Source: Euborellia annulipes (lineage: Eukaryota > Arthropoda > Insecta > Dermaptera > Anisolabididae). From it: a stretch of DNA of 64,000 nt. Made by a program: the position numbers and the translations under genes. The notes beneath the pieces were generated by a model. The model had not been told where the DNA came from. It saw only the letters and a program-made list of their open reading frames with translations, and did not search any database. The stretch is from positions 62,001 through 126,000 of the forward strand of contig JAKCPI010000526.1 of assembly GCA_023213315.1 (NCBI GenBank). Reading direction: 5' to 3'. This document shows positions 34,134-44,967 of the stretch, piece by piece (within the stretch, counting starts at the first letter, position 1; each line of letters begins with the position of its first letter).

Positions 34134-36246
34134 CAATTAATCTAATCATTGAACAGCCACTTCTCTCATCGATATCCAATATTAAATTTTATTTTCTGTC
34201 TTATGATCTAAAAATTGAAATTTAATTATTATACGAAGAACAAAAGAATTATATGAATTTTATAAATCAAATTAATTAAGTTCCAACTCAAAGGAACGAT
34301 TCCACCCGTTAGCTTGAATTTTAGGATTTCTCAAAAGAAAAATGGAGACACCAACTCTAATGAGGAAAACACATTTGAAAAACCTACAAAGAACTTCGTT
34401 ATAGAGCTCTTAAGATTAATTCGATTATCTTGTAATTTCTCAATTGGAGATGGTTAATTAGATTTTTTTTTCTTGTATAACGATTCCTGGAATGTTTTTT
34501 TTTTTACATTTGACCAGACATTTGTCCGGTCCTAGATATTTAGAAAAAAAATTAAATAAAAGCATGCGAATACAAACACAAACCAATCATGCGTCTTAAA
34601 AAGTTCAACAACTTTTTAACTACTAAAAAAATGTGCAAATTTTTTTATTTTTAAATGACAATACGGATATGATTTTACAAAGCTATCAAGTATAATACAA
34701 TCTGTAATAATAACATGAATATTGAATGCGACCAAATAATAATCTAATGAAATCTCTATCATGCTTATCTAATATTTATCGGATAATAATGAAAAATTTA
34801 ATGATACAGGACGGTAATGGCAAATATATATTAAAATTTATTATTATATGAAATGCAAGTGGGAATAATAAAATTTCATATTTATACTGGATATCTCGCG
34901 AAGAAAGGTCAATAGTATCGATTATTTAAAAAAAAAAAAAAAAAAAAAAAAAACGTGTATGGTCTAAACGGATAGTACTTTAGTTGAATTTAAGACTGTC
35001 TATACATGAACAGTGCCGTGACATTGTTTACATAACATTGTTGACTAATTTGGTGCCTGTTTATTGTCACCACTACAATAAATAAACAATTATTAGTCAA
35101 CTACAACCCTGGAGTCTCAATCCCCAAAGACAAGTTTATAAACAAGTTTCACGGCCATCTAGAATGTTAATGTTCTAATATCAACAGTCTCAAATTCAAA
35201 ATACTGTAGAAATAATAAAGCTACTATCTAGTTTACCAATCGGTATTACTAGTTCTTTTAAATTTTCAAAAAATTTTATAATCATCGAGAATATTAGTTT
35301 CAATTTTGCGAAATATTAAATTGATGATAAGAGGAAAAATAAATTGATGAAATTTGAGATGTTAATTTTTTTTTTTTTTTTAATTAGATAAAGTAGAAAT
35401 TGTGACACACCCATTGTAAAGTGTCCTCTCTATCGATTGAACTAAAGGCGAGTCCTGTTTGGCCTCCCCAATGGGGTCCTCTATAGGGACCACGCGTGCC
35501 AAGCGCACCTGTTGGCTTTGGTCTAATCAAAGGGGGCCCAAACACCTTGGCCTTCAGACAAAATTAAACCAAAACAAACTCTTTGTATATTAGAAGTTTG
35601 TTAATGTAAAAAATCACCATTTTTCATAAAAACAAAAAAACAAGACAAATATTATTAATTTGTTAGTTTTGAGATGTTCCTCTTATCTTTCTTAACTGCC
35701 TAGTCTCTTAACATTTAATTACATATTTATGGTAATTTATTTTCAACATAAATTTCGATTCAGAAGCCGGTTTTGTTTGTGCTTTGTAACATGTCCATCT
35801 CCATATAAGGTATAGCGAATTTTAGTATTAAAAAAAAAACTATGGAAAGTCAAGGTTCATTACAAAAGTCTCATTGAAATTTACGTTTATTGTTATTTTT
35901 TTTTTACCAAACGACATAAATGGCTGCAAGGCCGAAAGTCGAAATGTCATATAGGTGGGCTGTAGAAGCATCCAAGAGAGAGATAAAATATCTATTAAAA
36001 AAAAAGCGCCGCGCCTAAAAAGATATTTCCGCGAGAACCGTGAAGGTCTATAAAATTCTGCCTTGAAACGGATGACGGCATTACCGCTAAACAAGGAAGA
36101 ATACAGGGTGAGATTTTTTTTTTAATAATAAACGAAGACAAGACAAGTGACCATCGGCCATCGACTTTTTCGTAAATACCCAGGACGAGAGAGCAACAAC
36201 GATGGCAAATGGCCAAAAAATTTTTTTTAGTTGGTGATTTTTTTAC
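34134..36246 (-). other. AT-rich, probable intron of the minus-strand gene
   Basis: This begins at the splice donor after 36247 and runs left. It is mostly AT-rich, with a run of 30 A near 34925-34954. At 35014-35165 a weak inverted pair (gccgtgacattgtttac and gtttataaacaagtttcacg) may be an old MITE. At 35450-35570 a GC-richer patch (cctccccaatggggtcct) is unexplained. No coding exon is seen. Confidence 0.4.
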
Positions 36247-36726
36247 CTTGGAGGGACGACGTAGTTGATGGTGATGATGGTGACTGGAACTGTGACTGCT
36301 ATGACGGCGAGTGTCACGTGCCGATTTTGACGCCGGCATTTGATGCTCGCGAGCCTGGTGCACATGATGGATGGTACTTTGTGGTCGGGGTTTATGTGTT
36401 GTCGTGTTCGTGGTATTATTAGTTGGTAAAACACCAATAGCATAGGGTTCCACGACACTAGCCACACGGTTATTCGGGATCACAAATGGTGCCGGGGTTA
36501 ATGGTGGCGGGGTGGCGACTAAACGACCAACCGATGAGCCACGTTGACTCTTAGTACGGCGTAAAAAACGAAGCATTTGATTTTTAAGCGTAACCGCTAA
36601 TGGAAGATCACTTTTAGGATTTTCCGGCGAATTATTAATATTGGTGTTTGTTGGTACCGCGTCCGCGGATTTGATTGCGGCCGCGGTAGACACGCGGTTG
36701 CCGGTCACACTCGACACCACGTACAT
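36247..36726 (-). CDS. First coding exon (downstream alternative), product not recognised
   Basis: The 160 codons start at the ATG at 36726 (MYVVSSVTGNRVSTAAAIK...), the first in-frame ATG after an upstream stop near 36949, with A at -3. They end at CCAAG|GTAAAA (donor GT at 36246-36245), phase 0. The peptide has no membrane segment or signal peptide. It is basic and Ser/Thr/Pro/His-rich: LRRTKSQRGSSVGR at about residues 54-67, a PPPLTPAP tract near 73, then HSSHSSSHHHHHQLRRPSK at its end. This looks like a disordered N-terminal region. The frame stays open past the donor, but that part is Ile/Lys/Phe-rich intron-like sequence. It sits in the window's only clear GC-rich island. It probably splices into exons beyond the left edge and is an alternative to the exon at 62739-62813, which ends in the same phase. 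The gene family was not recognised. Confidence 0.65.
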
Positions 36727-37107
36727 TTCCAAAAACAAATTCAATTCTCTGGCATCGGGTAGGAGAAGGAGTGAGTATGGTGTGTCTTTTTTTTTAAAAC
36801 AACATGAACAAAAACAAAATATAGGAGGTAAAAAAAAATTGGCTGCGTGCAAGCGTGCGTGCGTTCTGTTCGCGGCGCGGTGTGTCACTGAGCTCAAGCC
36901 AGTTGTTATTCCCACTAATGCACAGCAACGAAACGAGCCTAGGCCAGCTCATAAGAGGGGAAGGGCTTTGGCGATGGCAGCCAAGAGGCGCAGGCGAGCA
37001 ACTCAACTTCAACTCCTTTCCATTGGGATTCATTATGCAGATGCAATGGACAACCGACAACTAACAACCATCAACAGACAACCCCCACCCTATATCTGCC
37101 CACATAC
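36727..37107 (-). other. Putative 5' UTR in a GC-rich island
   Basis: The region between the ATG and the initiator-like motif at 37105 is GC-richer and CpG-containing (gcgtgcgtgcgttctg, cgcggcgcgg). Frames here on both strands show no domain and are best read as chance open frames in GC-rich UTR or promoter DNA. The transcription start is inferred, not seen. Confidence 0.4.
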
Positions 37108-37114
37108 TGACTGA
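37105..37114 (-). promoter_or_regulatory. Initiator-like TCAGTCAGTA
   Basis: The minus strand reads GCGTCAGTCAGTATG, which contains two overlapping TCAGT initiator motifs as used by arthropod promoters. It lies about 380 bases upstream of the ATG at 36726, at the edge of the GC-rich island. No DPE was found at the expected distance. Confidence 0.35.
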
Positions 37115-37346
37115 CGCCTTTTCAACACCCAATCTAACCTTTGTTAGGATCCTCAAGACAAACAAAAAAAATAAAAAATCAACCACTCTACTAATCAAAT
37201 GCCAATTTTACGTTGATGAAAATTAATGTATTGCTATGAAATTTATAAATTATAAAATAGTCTTGCTAATCCGGCCCAAACGGGACCGGATTCTGAAAAT
37301 GCCAGATTACCAAAAATATAATGCAAAATTTAATATTTAACTCTCG

Positions 37347-37640
37347 AAAAAGGCCCTCGGGCCGTGGTGTAGTTGGTAGCATGCTGGTCTTCTATACCAA
37401 AGGTCCCGGGTTCGGATTCCAGGCAGTCCGATGATTTTAATTAAGCCATTTGGATACCAAATGGTTTAAATAAATATCCCTGGACCCTCAATAGATATAT
37501 TAATTAAATACGAATAAAATATATGCATATAAGACTTTACGACACTTAGACCATGGTCTAAGTTGCCGAGAAGACTGTGTGTGTGAGTGTGAGTGTGAAT
37601 GGGAAAAAAGTGTGGATGTTTTTATAAAAAAAAAACTTGA
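37347..37640 (+). repeat. tRNA-derived SINE, family E (full length)
   Basis: The head has an A box (TGGTGTAGTTGGTAGCATG) and B box (GGTTCGGATTCC). 'ggcagtccgatgatttt', an 'aagccatttggataccaaat' hairpin, 'taagttgccgagaagactg' and a GTGTGTGAGTGTGAG tract follow, ending in poly-A. It is the plus-strand counterpart of 1228-1500. Confidence 0.85.
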
Positions 37641-39326
37641 AAAATTCTGTAAGGACAATTTGTTTTCTTAAATTACCCCTCTTTTTTGTTTAATATCTCG
37701 AAGAAGTGCCTTTTCAACACGCCGGATTAGCCGGTATGCCGGAGTATCGAAGTCCAGATTAGCAAGACATTTATAATATTTTAATTGTTTTATTAAATTA
37801 TCTTTAAAGTGACTAATTAAAAATTTTACTTTTTTGCAGAGGTGTTATATTATAAAGTAATATAAGCTCTGTATTATTCTAATATAAATAATTTTAATAT
37901 CCTTTTCCTTTCTCCTATTTTTAATATAAAAAAATTCTCACTTGAAGGTTGCTTCTCAGTATAAATAATTTACAATATAAAGTTGTTGATCTTATACAGT
38001 TTGTTTTTCCCACAATCGATTCCCGTTTTAATTTTTAATTTTCATGAAATTAAATATTTGATAATGTATATAGAAAGAAATTAACAATAGTACATTTAAC
38101 TTCTGTTGCCGTTTTTCTCTCTTAGATTTCAAACGTTTATCTTATTTATCTAATTAATTAATCATTGTGGCGGTAGTAAAAATAATTAAAAAAAAAAATT
38201 ACATTTGTAATTATAATCTAGAGTGCAAGATTTTGTGACAACCAGATATTAAGATAAATTCTAATTATTAGTATATAGTAATTAAAATAATTTTTTATGC
38301 TGAATATAAATTAAATAAATTAAAAGATCATCTTTTTGATTTTAATAAATTCAATGTTGGGGATATTGCCTATTTGAAGGAGCAATTACAGATCGTTAGG
38401 GAGAGAGCGAATTACTTTGTAAATAGGTCATTATCAAAAAAGCTTTTAATGAAAACCATCTAGTACTAATTTTATCAGTAAGGAGTTAACTAAGAAAACG
38501 AAGAAATCTCACCTCAATGAATTTATATTAGGGTCTGACCGAAACAAGATTTTCAGCCGAGTCCGAAACCGAATTTTGGCCTCAATCTTAGTTTCGGCCG
38601 AAACTGAAACTGAAACTTGTATTTCCTCCTAAACTGGCGAAATAAAGAAATTTTTCATTTATTAAAGTTTATTAAATTTGGGCCTATTTTTAATAAAATA
38701 GCATAGCTACGCTCATGATTATAAATATTAACCTGAAGGAAAATTTTTCTCCTAAAAAAAATTTTAATAAATAAATATTTATTAGTAAAAAAAAGAGGCG
38801 TGAAAGGCGTAAATTTAACACTTGCTTAATGTTAATTCCATTTAGGCATTTGGATGATAATTCGTTAACCACTAACAAGTAACAAGTGGCTAGTTAAACC
38901 AAAAGTGACATTTAAAAAAACTACTGCTCACTACCAACAACATATCATCTTCTCTAGTAAAAGGGAATTCAAATGCAAATTGAGGATAAAGAAAATGTGA
39001 TCTTTTGGAATTTGTAAAATTTAACTGATAAATAATAAAAATGCAAAGAAGGCTTTAATAAGGTGTGGTTGTTTGTTCTCAGTTAAATATCGCATCTTGG
39101 AGGGACGGACCTCAGAGTCGAAAAAAATTCAAGAACAATAAATGAAAAAAAAAATATAAAAAAGTTCAAGAGAAAAATTTCGTCCTATCCTTCACTTAAA
39201 AAAATTGGAGCCTTTTTATTTTTGAAATAACGCTTCTGTTGAAAGAACTTTGGATTTCCAGCTAATCAATTTAAAAAAGTAAAATCAAAAACACTTTAAA
39301 GCTTTCTTGTTATATGCTAACAGTAG
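37641..39326. other. AT-rich non-coding with a family H fragment
   Basis: AT-rich. At 38531-38625 'gggtctgaccgaaacaagat' and 'tttcggccgaaactgaaac' match the end of the family H palindrome at 25556-25912. A 'ccggattagccggtatgccg' piece near 37722 resembles 'ccggcccaaacgggaccgg' near 37271, on the other side of the SINE, so the SINE may sit inside another repeat with inverted ends. No gene is seen. Confidence 0.45.
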
Positions 39327-40517
39327 TATTACCGATAGCAAGGGAAAGTTGTGTACTGTGCTTGTCACACCAGATTTTTTGTGTCGAGATATATTTAGTT
39401 GTCCTTAGCATCTAAGTTCCAAACTTAACCACCCGATTCATATATGGCGCGGAGCTATGAATGCTTCTACATCTGTAAAGTGTAATTCAAACGATTTCCA
39501 CGAAAAATGTTATTGATATATTTTTTAAAGAGCATCAAAAAAATAGTTGATTTATGAATTTCAATCAAAATCGTTTGAGCAAATTTTGAGAAAATCGTAA
39601 AAAACTGAAAAAGTACATCAGTAAAGTACTACTTTTTGGCAGATTTTGTTCAAAAGCTTATTTTCACCCTTTGAGGGGAGCCTAACTCAAATATAAAATT
39701 TCAACCATGTAGCTCTTTTCGTTCCTGAGATATTTTGTTCACAGACAGACACCCCCCTTTTTGAACTCAGGGGACCTCAAAACGTGCATATTCATCAAAG
39801 TCTCGACGTCGAATTTTGGTCATGATCGCAATACTTTCTCTCTATATGTTTCATATATAGGGTAAGAGCAGGGCCGCAGACAGGGGGGCAGGGGGGCTAT
39901 ATCCCCGGGGCCCGGGCCTTCCGAGGGGGCCCGGGCCCATTGCGCTCCCACCTTAAAATTCTAATAAAAATTAAGTTTCATGGTTAAAATTTCAATTAAA
40001 AAAAAATCATTTTCTTGAAATTTTTTTTCCTTAAGGGGCACGGGCCCTTTAAGCTCAAATCTTAAAATTTCAATTCAAAACAATATCATTTTCTTGAAAT
40101 TCTTTTCTTCAGGGGGCCCGGGCCTTTTAACCTCAAATCAAGTTTGATCTTTTCACGACTCAGGATAGCTAAAAACGCAGATTTCAGTGGCTAATTTTCA
40201 AAAAATTTTCCATCCCCCCAGATTTCCCCCGAATTTCTCTGTCCGGATCTGGCCTCGATAAATTATTGTAACTCTTTGGTTAGGAAATTTTGAAAAAATT
40301 TTAACTAACTTTATTTAAATAAATATTTTAAGCTAGGTATAACTATTTCAAAAGTTGTCTCAAAAACTCTGTAAAAAATTGTTGGTATGAAGACCACATA
40401 GCCTTTTACATACTAAAAAAAAACTTTAAGTTTTTTTTTTTTGGGGGGGGCCGTATTAGTAAGTAGCCCCGGGGCCCGTCAAGTCTGTCTGCGGCCCTGG
40501 GTAAGAGAAAGTAAAAA
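39327..40517 (+). repeat. Family A repeat split by a hAT element (copy A14)
   Basis: It begins within the hairpin (taccgatagcaagggaaag, tgtgcttgtcacaccag), runs through the standard blocks, and reaches the terminal 'gggtaagag', where the hAT element at 39869-40499 is inserted. After it, 'ggtaagagaaagtaaaa' completes the family A end. Confidence 0.85.
39869..40499. mobile_element. Non-autonomous hAT element with perfect 8-bp target duplication
   Basis: Inverted ends CAGGGCCGCAGACAG and CTGTCTGCGGCCCTG bound a 631-bp unit flanked by GGTAAGAG on both sides (39861-39868 and 40500-40507). Intact family A copies have this 8-mer once, so the pre-insertion state is known. The interior holds repeated GGGCCCGGGCC blocks and an imperfect tandem of 'aaatttcaattaaaa...atcattttcttgaaatt'. 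No transposase frame. Confidence 0.95.
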
Positions 40518-42904
40518 ATACAAAAATCAAATTTTAGAAAAAAAAATAAAAATATTGAATAAATGAAGTTTTAAAGTAATATTTGGAGAAATAAAATTAT
40601 TATCAACAAAAATTCGATGGACAAAAGCATTTTAGTAGAGCCTTATGAAGAAATTGTCCCTCAACCGGGGAAAAAAAATTCAAAAAAAGATGAGATAAAA
40701 TTGAGATATCACTAAAGAACATTTTATAAGCACATGTCCAGGGTCTAAAAGAAACCATTTTTGTAGTGAGTATGGTTCGAAGGCATTTTATGTCAAATAT
40801 GGACAAAGAAGGCTAAATAGAGGGTCTTTATTATCAATTTAATTAGGGAAGTGACCTCAAGCAGATAAAAAAAAATTCACAATGATAAACTATCTAAGTA
40901 AAGAGAACAAAGAAAGTAAATTATTTTGATTAAATAAATTATTTTTGAAAAAGAAAAATTGATTTCAAATTTTAAAATAGAAGGTTGTATATTGAATTCA
41001 ATTTTTTTTTTTTCTCTCTCTAAAGTCAGACGGAAAAGATTAAAGATAGTAGAAATAAATAGAATGTTCCTAACATGGTGTGCAAGGCTTTGTGATAGAA
41101 ATGTAAATAAGGAAATAGAGATGAAACAATTTTCGAAATGGACCTGGCGAGGACAGATCTCTTCGAATAGTTATTTTATTTTCCTAAAAAAATGCATTCA
41201 AATTTTATTGTAAAGAATTGTTTTAGATATTTTTTTTTAGTCCTTCTATATGAATGATTTAATATATTAAGTATGTTCCGAAGTTGAAGGTTGATAGACA
41301 ATAAATAATTCTTTGAAGTTGGCTTCAAGACTTCAAGGATTATTTTAATTTAATTGAGAATTTATTGGAGGAATTTAAGGTAATAATATAGAAAGGTAAC
41401 ATTGTTTGCTTTAAGATAAAAAACTTACTATAAAAAGTCATGATGTTCTTAAAATTTGATATTTTTTTGTTGAAATTTGGTTCGGGGGGCTTTTTAAAAG
41501 GACAGTCTTAAAAATAAACTAAATCTTAATCGAGAAAAAATCATTGTGTGGTTTTATGAAACCACGATGGAAGTGAAACTTTTTTCGGATCGTAGGCGTT
41601 TAACTAAAATTTTCAAAAAATTATTCAATTAGGGTTATTAAAATCGCGTTTTTAATCTTAACTTAATAATTGGAAAATGGGAATGATAATGGGAAATCAA
41701 TAGACGCATGTTAAAAACTGAGAACAATATTTATTTAGTAATTGAAGATTTGAATCATTTTAAATTATTTTAAAATTATATTTTATCAATTTAAAAATTG
41801 AATAATTAAATCTCACAATTATTTTTGTATAAATTGTCATATATATTAAATTTAACTTTCCTATTTTTATCGTCACGGCTTGTAACGTCACGACTTGTAA
41901 CGTCACGACTTGTAACGTCACGGCCTTTGACGGATTGTACCGCGACATGCTGATAAAAGAGTGAAAAAATTTGAGAGGATCAAATAAAAGTTTCACTTTA
42001 AAAATTGGTAGGGAAAATCTTGATCATATTGTAGTTTGCAGATGTTTATGTTTTCAATTACAAGATCCCTATACTACAAAAGTTGCGCTAATGCTGGAAT
42101 TATAATTAGATATTTTGTAATTTTATTAAATATAATAAAAAATTTTTATGCTAATTGTAACACGTATTTCTGCTATATTTGAATTCGTCTTTTAATTCTA
42201 ATTAAATTATGGAATATTCGCTTTTCAAAAGGAACTCCGCCTCCGTTTATCATTTTACGCTTGAATAGAGCAATTTATATGAATATTGTGCATTTAAATT
42301 TACATGTTAATAATATTAAAAAAAAAAGTTAAGTTCAAATATTAGCAAAGGATATTATTCCCCAAAGCGTATATAATTAAATTTTAATCAAATAAAATTA
42401 TGAAATTTTAATTTTAGTTAAATATTTAATGATATAATAAATTTCTCTAAAAACATAATAAAAAGTCAAATTAAAAATAGGGTAAAATACAATAATATAA
42501 AGATTAATAAAAAATGATATGAATAGGACCAAAATTTTAGAAAAAAATAAATTGGATCGGAGTACTCCGAGCGAACATCTTTACTCACTATACCTCATAA
42601 ATGAAATGGGAAAAATGAATGTATATGTTCTATAGAAATTCACAATTTTCAATGAATCTATATGAAATTAACTACACAAAGTACATGGATCTGGGAGTAG
42701 CGTATAATAATTTGAATCTCTTAAATATTATGAAAAATTAATTATAATCAAATTTCTTCAATGTGGGAACACTACAAGTTGGCTTGGAAATTTTAGAGCG
42801 TCCTTTGTGCTCTGGCTTTCCAGGTATACGACTAGGGCAGTGGGAGGAGCTATGCAACCAGTTGAAAAAAATAAAAGAGCACGCATACGACTGACCCTTT
42901 AAAC
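40518..42904. other. AT-rich non-coding with a 15-bp minisatellite
   Basis: AT-rich. The minisatellite at 41877-41932 is listed separately. Around 42777-42900 a less AT-rich segment (gagcgtcctttgtgctctgg, cgactagggcagtgggagg) is unexplained. Short frames at 40603-40806 and 40959-41213 show no domain. Confidence 0.45.
41872..41932. repeat. 15-bp minisatellite, CGTCACGACTTGTAA
   Basis: Three near-identical units CGTCACGRCTTGTAA in tandem, then a partial fourth (cgtcacggcc). Each unit carries a CGTCA half-CRE. An open frame across it encodes a repeated VTLQV pentapeptide, but only because the unit is a multiple of three. Confidence 0.8.
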
Positions 42905-43187
42905 CAGTGGTTTCCAAACTTTATGTTATCAATGCCTCCCTTAAAAATATTTAATCGTATGACCTCTCCCCCTCCTCCCCCCTATTTTATAAAATAATAC
43001 AAAAACAAAAATTTTTTTTACTCTAAAAAATATAAATTTATATAAGAATATTTTTTTATATATTCTTATTGATGAAAACTAGTAATCATTTGAAAAATCA
43101 CTCGCTGTGGTGGCTAATATTTGAGCCTCCCTTTAGACTAGTCCGCGCCTCCCTAGGGAGGCTCGTCTTCCACTTTGGAAAACTCTG
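42905..43187. mobile_element. hAT MITE, CAGTGGTTTCCAAACTT ends
   Basis: The left end CAGTGGTTTCCAAACTT and the inverted right end CAGAGTTTTCCAAAGTG are the widespread hAT type. The flanks CTTTAAAC (42897-42904) and CTTTACAC (43188-43195) are an 8-bp target duplication with one mismatch. 283 bp, no transposase; C-rich tracts inside. Confidence 0.85.
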
Positions 43188-43195
43188 CTTTACAC

Positions 43196-44476
43196 AGTCA
43201 TAAATAGACCCTTTTGCTGTGCTCAGGAGGTATCCTCTCTTGAACTCAAGATCCTTCCATAACACTTGCATTACAACAAGAAACATCCCAAATTGGCAAT
43301 AAACTAGCCCGCCTGAGGCGAGCAAGGGGGTCCAGGGGACGCAGCCACCTGGCTAGAGTTTTAAAGATAAAAAAGCATAGCAATTCAAACTTGTCTCATA
43401 AAATTTTATCTTTTATTTTTTTTTTAATTTTTGACATATGATTGACGAGAAATCAATTTTATTAATGAAAACAATGACTAAAATAAATAATTTCACATAT
43501 GAAAGTAAATGAATTGTCAAATACTTCAAATACTTGAATGGAAAAATTAATGAAACGCAACTGAGAGTGAGAGGGTCTGAGATCTAATGACGTGCTTAAG
43601 GTCGAGATTGGCAAATGCCTAGTGACGTCATCATATCGCAGAGCGTGCCAAAGCATAAATACAACGTCGTTGTTTACATCGGAGATGACTTTAAGGACCG
43701 AGTCATGTCTTCCTGATAGACAAGGTTAAAAAAAAAGAGTTCACCTGGAAATGTATTTAGAAAAATATTTTTTTCTTTTAATATCATTGAGAGTTAATGT
43801 TTGTGTATTTAAGAGAAGTAGAATCTTTAGACTGATTTTTTAACGATATAAGCTGTTATTTAGGTGTCAGAAGGTGAAAATACATGCTGTTGTGGCAATC
43901 AATAGATAGCATAGCGATAGAGCGACTCAAGGGATTGAAAAAAAAATTCAATTTTTTGGCAACAGTAATGATACTTGATTTTAAGTTTTAAGGATGGTTG
44001 ACACTTTTTTTTAATATTTAATAATCACTGGATCACTGTATTGTTTATAATATATACACAAACTATCCTCTTGTCTGTAAGGTCTGAGAGGTCGAAAAGA
44101 ATTACAAAAAAAAGCAATCGTGTGGGGTCGTAGTATCCCCTGGCAGGAGCGAAGTTCCTCCTTTTCTTGAACTCAGAATATAATTTAATATGAATTTTAT
44201 TTCAAAAGACAAGGAGCTGCGTCAGCTGGAACCTCTTTCTCGCCTTAGGTGAGCAATTTCCCGCCTATGGTAGATAGAAGGAAATAAAAGGAGAAGTGGG
44301 CGTGGCCTCGCCAAGACTTCGGCTAATCTCGCCTACCTCCGGCGTCACTCGGGCGCTGGGAACGCATTTTTGTTAGGAACGCGTTTTTGTAACGTTACAT
44401 TTTCTCCCTAATCACCCTGCGTAAGCCGCGTTAAAAAACTTTGTTCCAAAACGTTAAAAAAACAACTTTATTTATG
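43196..44476. other. Mixed non-coding; candidate promoter and GC-rich patch
   Basis: 43196-43370 is less AT-rich and unexplained. 43555-43740 holds a CRE/initiator pair, listed separately. 44110-44420 is a GC-rich patch (gaagtgggcgtggcctcgcc, cctccggcgtcactcgg) with a repeated 'ggaacgc[a/g]tttttgt' and no coding frame; it may be an unrecognised TE. Confidence 0.45.
43559..43630 (-). promoter_or_regulatory. Candidate promoter: CRE plus initiator-like TCAGTT
   Basis: On the minus strand TGACGTCA (43623-43630) lies about 60-68 bases upstream of CTCAGTTGC (initiator-like, A at 43562), in a locally GC-richer stretch. It could drive another alternative first exon of the minus-strand gene. The 64-codon frame that overlaps it begins upstream of the initiator, so it is not supported as the product. 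Confidence 0.3.
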
Positions 44477-44670
44477 TAGTAGAAGGAGAATAAAAAGAGA
44501 GAGCAGCTAATTATATATTCGTTTATTTTTCCCTCAGAGCTGACGTTTCAGTCCTTCTTAGAGTCATCTTCAGAGCAAAACGGGGTGTCATTTGCTCTGA
44601 AGATGGCCCTAAACAGGACCGAAACATCAGCACTGAGGAAAAATTCTCCTTCTACAACATCAATTAACCA
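44477..44670. repeat. Penelope-like inverted-repeat hairpin (copy 2)
   Basis: The arms are 'tagtagaaggagaat' ... 'cagagctgacgtttcagtcc' ... 'catcttcagagc' and, mirrored, 'gctctgaagatggccctaaa', 'caggaccgaaacatcagc', 'gaggaaaaattctccttcta'. In the right arm CTGAAGA (44597-44603), a short stem and GAAAC (44621-44625) have the layout of the hammerhead core CUGANGA-stem II-GAAA. Stem III and a cleavage site were not identified. Confidence 0.5.
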
Positions 44671-44967
44671 GCTATAAAAACTTCCAATACTAAACTTTAT
44701 TCATTTAATACAACTTCGGTATTGAAAATAGGGAGGAAGGGGACCAATTAAACTGCCCCATTGGTTATTAAATAGTTATATTACATAGAGAATTTTAATT
44801 TTGTTTGCAAATTATTTTTTTCCCTTAATTAATTTAAAGAATAACACAGAAAAATGAGCGGTAATTTGGATAAAAAATTGAAGTAATTATTTTTTTTAAA
44901 GAAGTTTAAAAAAAAAACTGTTAATGTCCAAATGTTTTTTTTTTTTTTTTTTTTATAAACATGTATA

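Noticed and set aside
35014..35165. MITE with GCCGTGA ends
   Set aside because: The inverted similarity (gccgtgacattgtttac / gccgtgaaacttgttta) is imperfect and no target duplication was found; mentioned only within the intron entry.
36727..36915. N-terminal extension of the 160-codon exon to 36915
   Set aside because: The codon at 36915 is GTG, not ATG; the first in-frame ATG after the upstream stop is at 36726, and the extension is Cys/Phe-rich with poly-A/T-derived residues.
36641..37114. 157-codon plus-strand frame across the GC-rich island
   Set aside because: It is antisense to the better-supported exon and its UTR, has no recognisable domain, no donor at its end, and a composition expected from GC-rich DNA with few stops.
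41760..41996. Frame with repeated VTLQV
   Set aside because: The 15-bp minisatellite is a multiple of three and forces a periodic peptide; the flanks are AT-rich noise.
43098..43325. 75-codon minus-strand frame
   Set aside because: It starts inside the right end of the hAT MITE at 42905-43187 and shows no domain.
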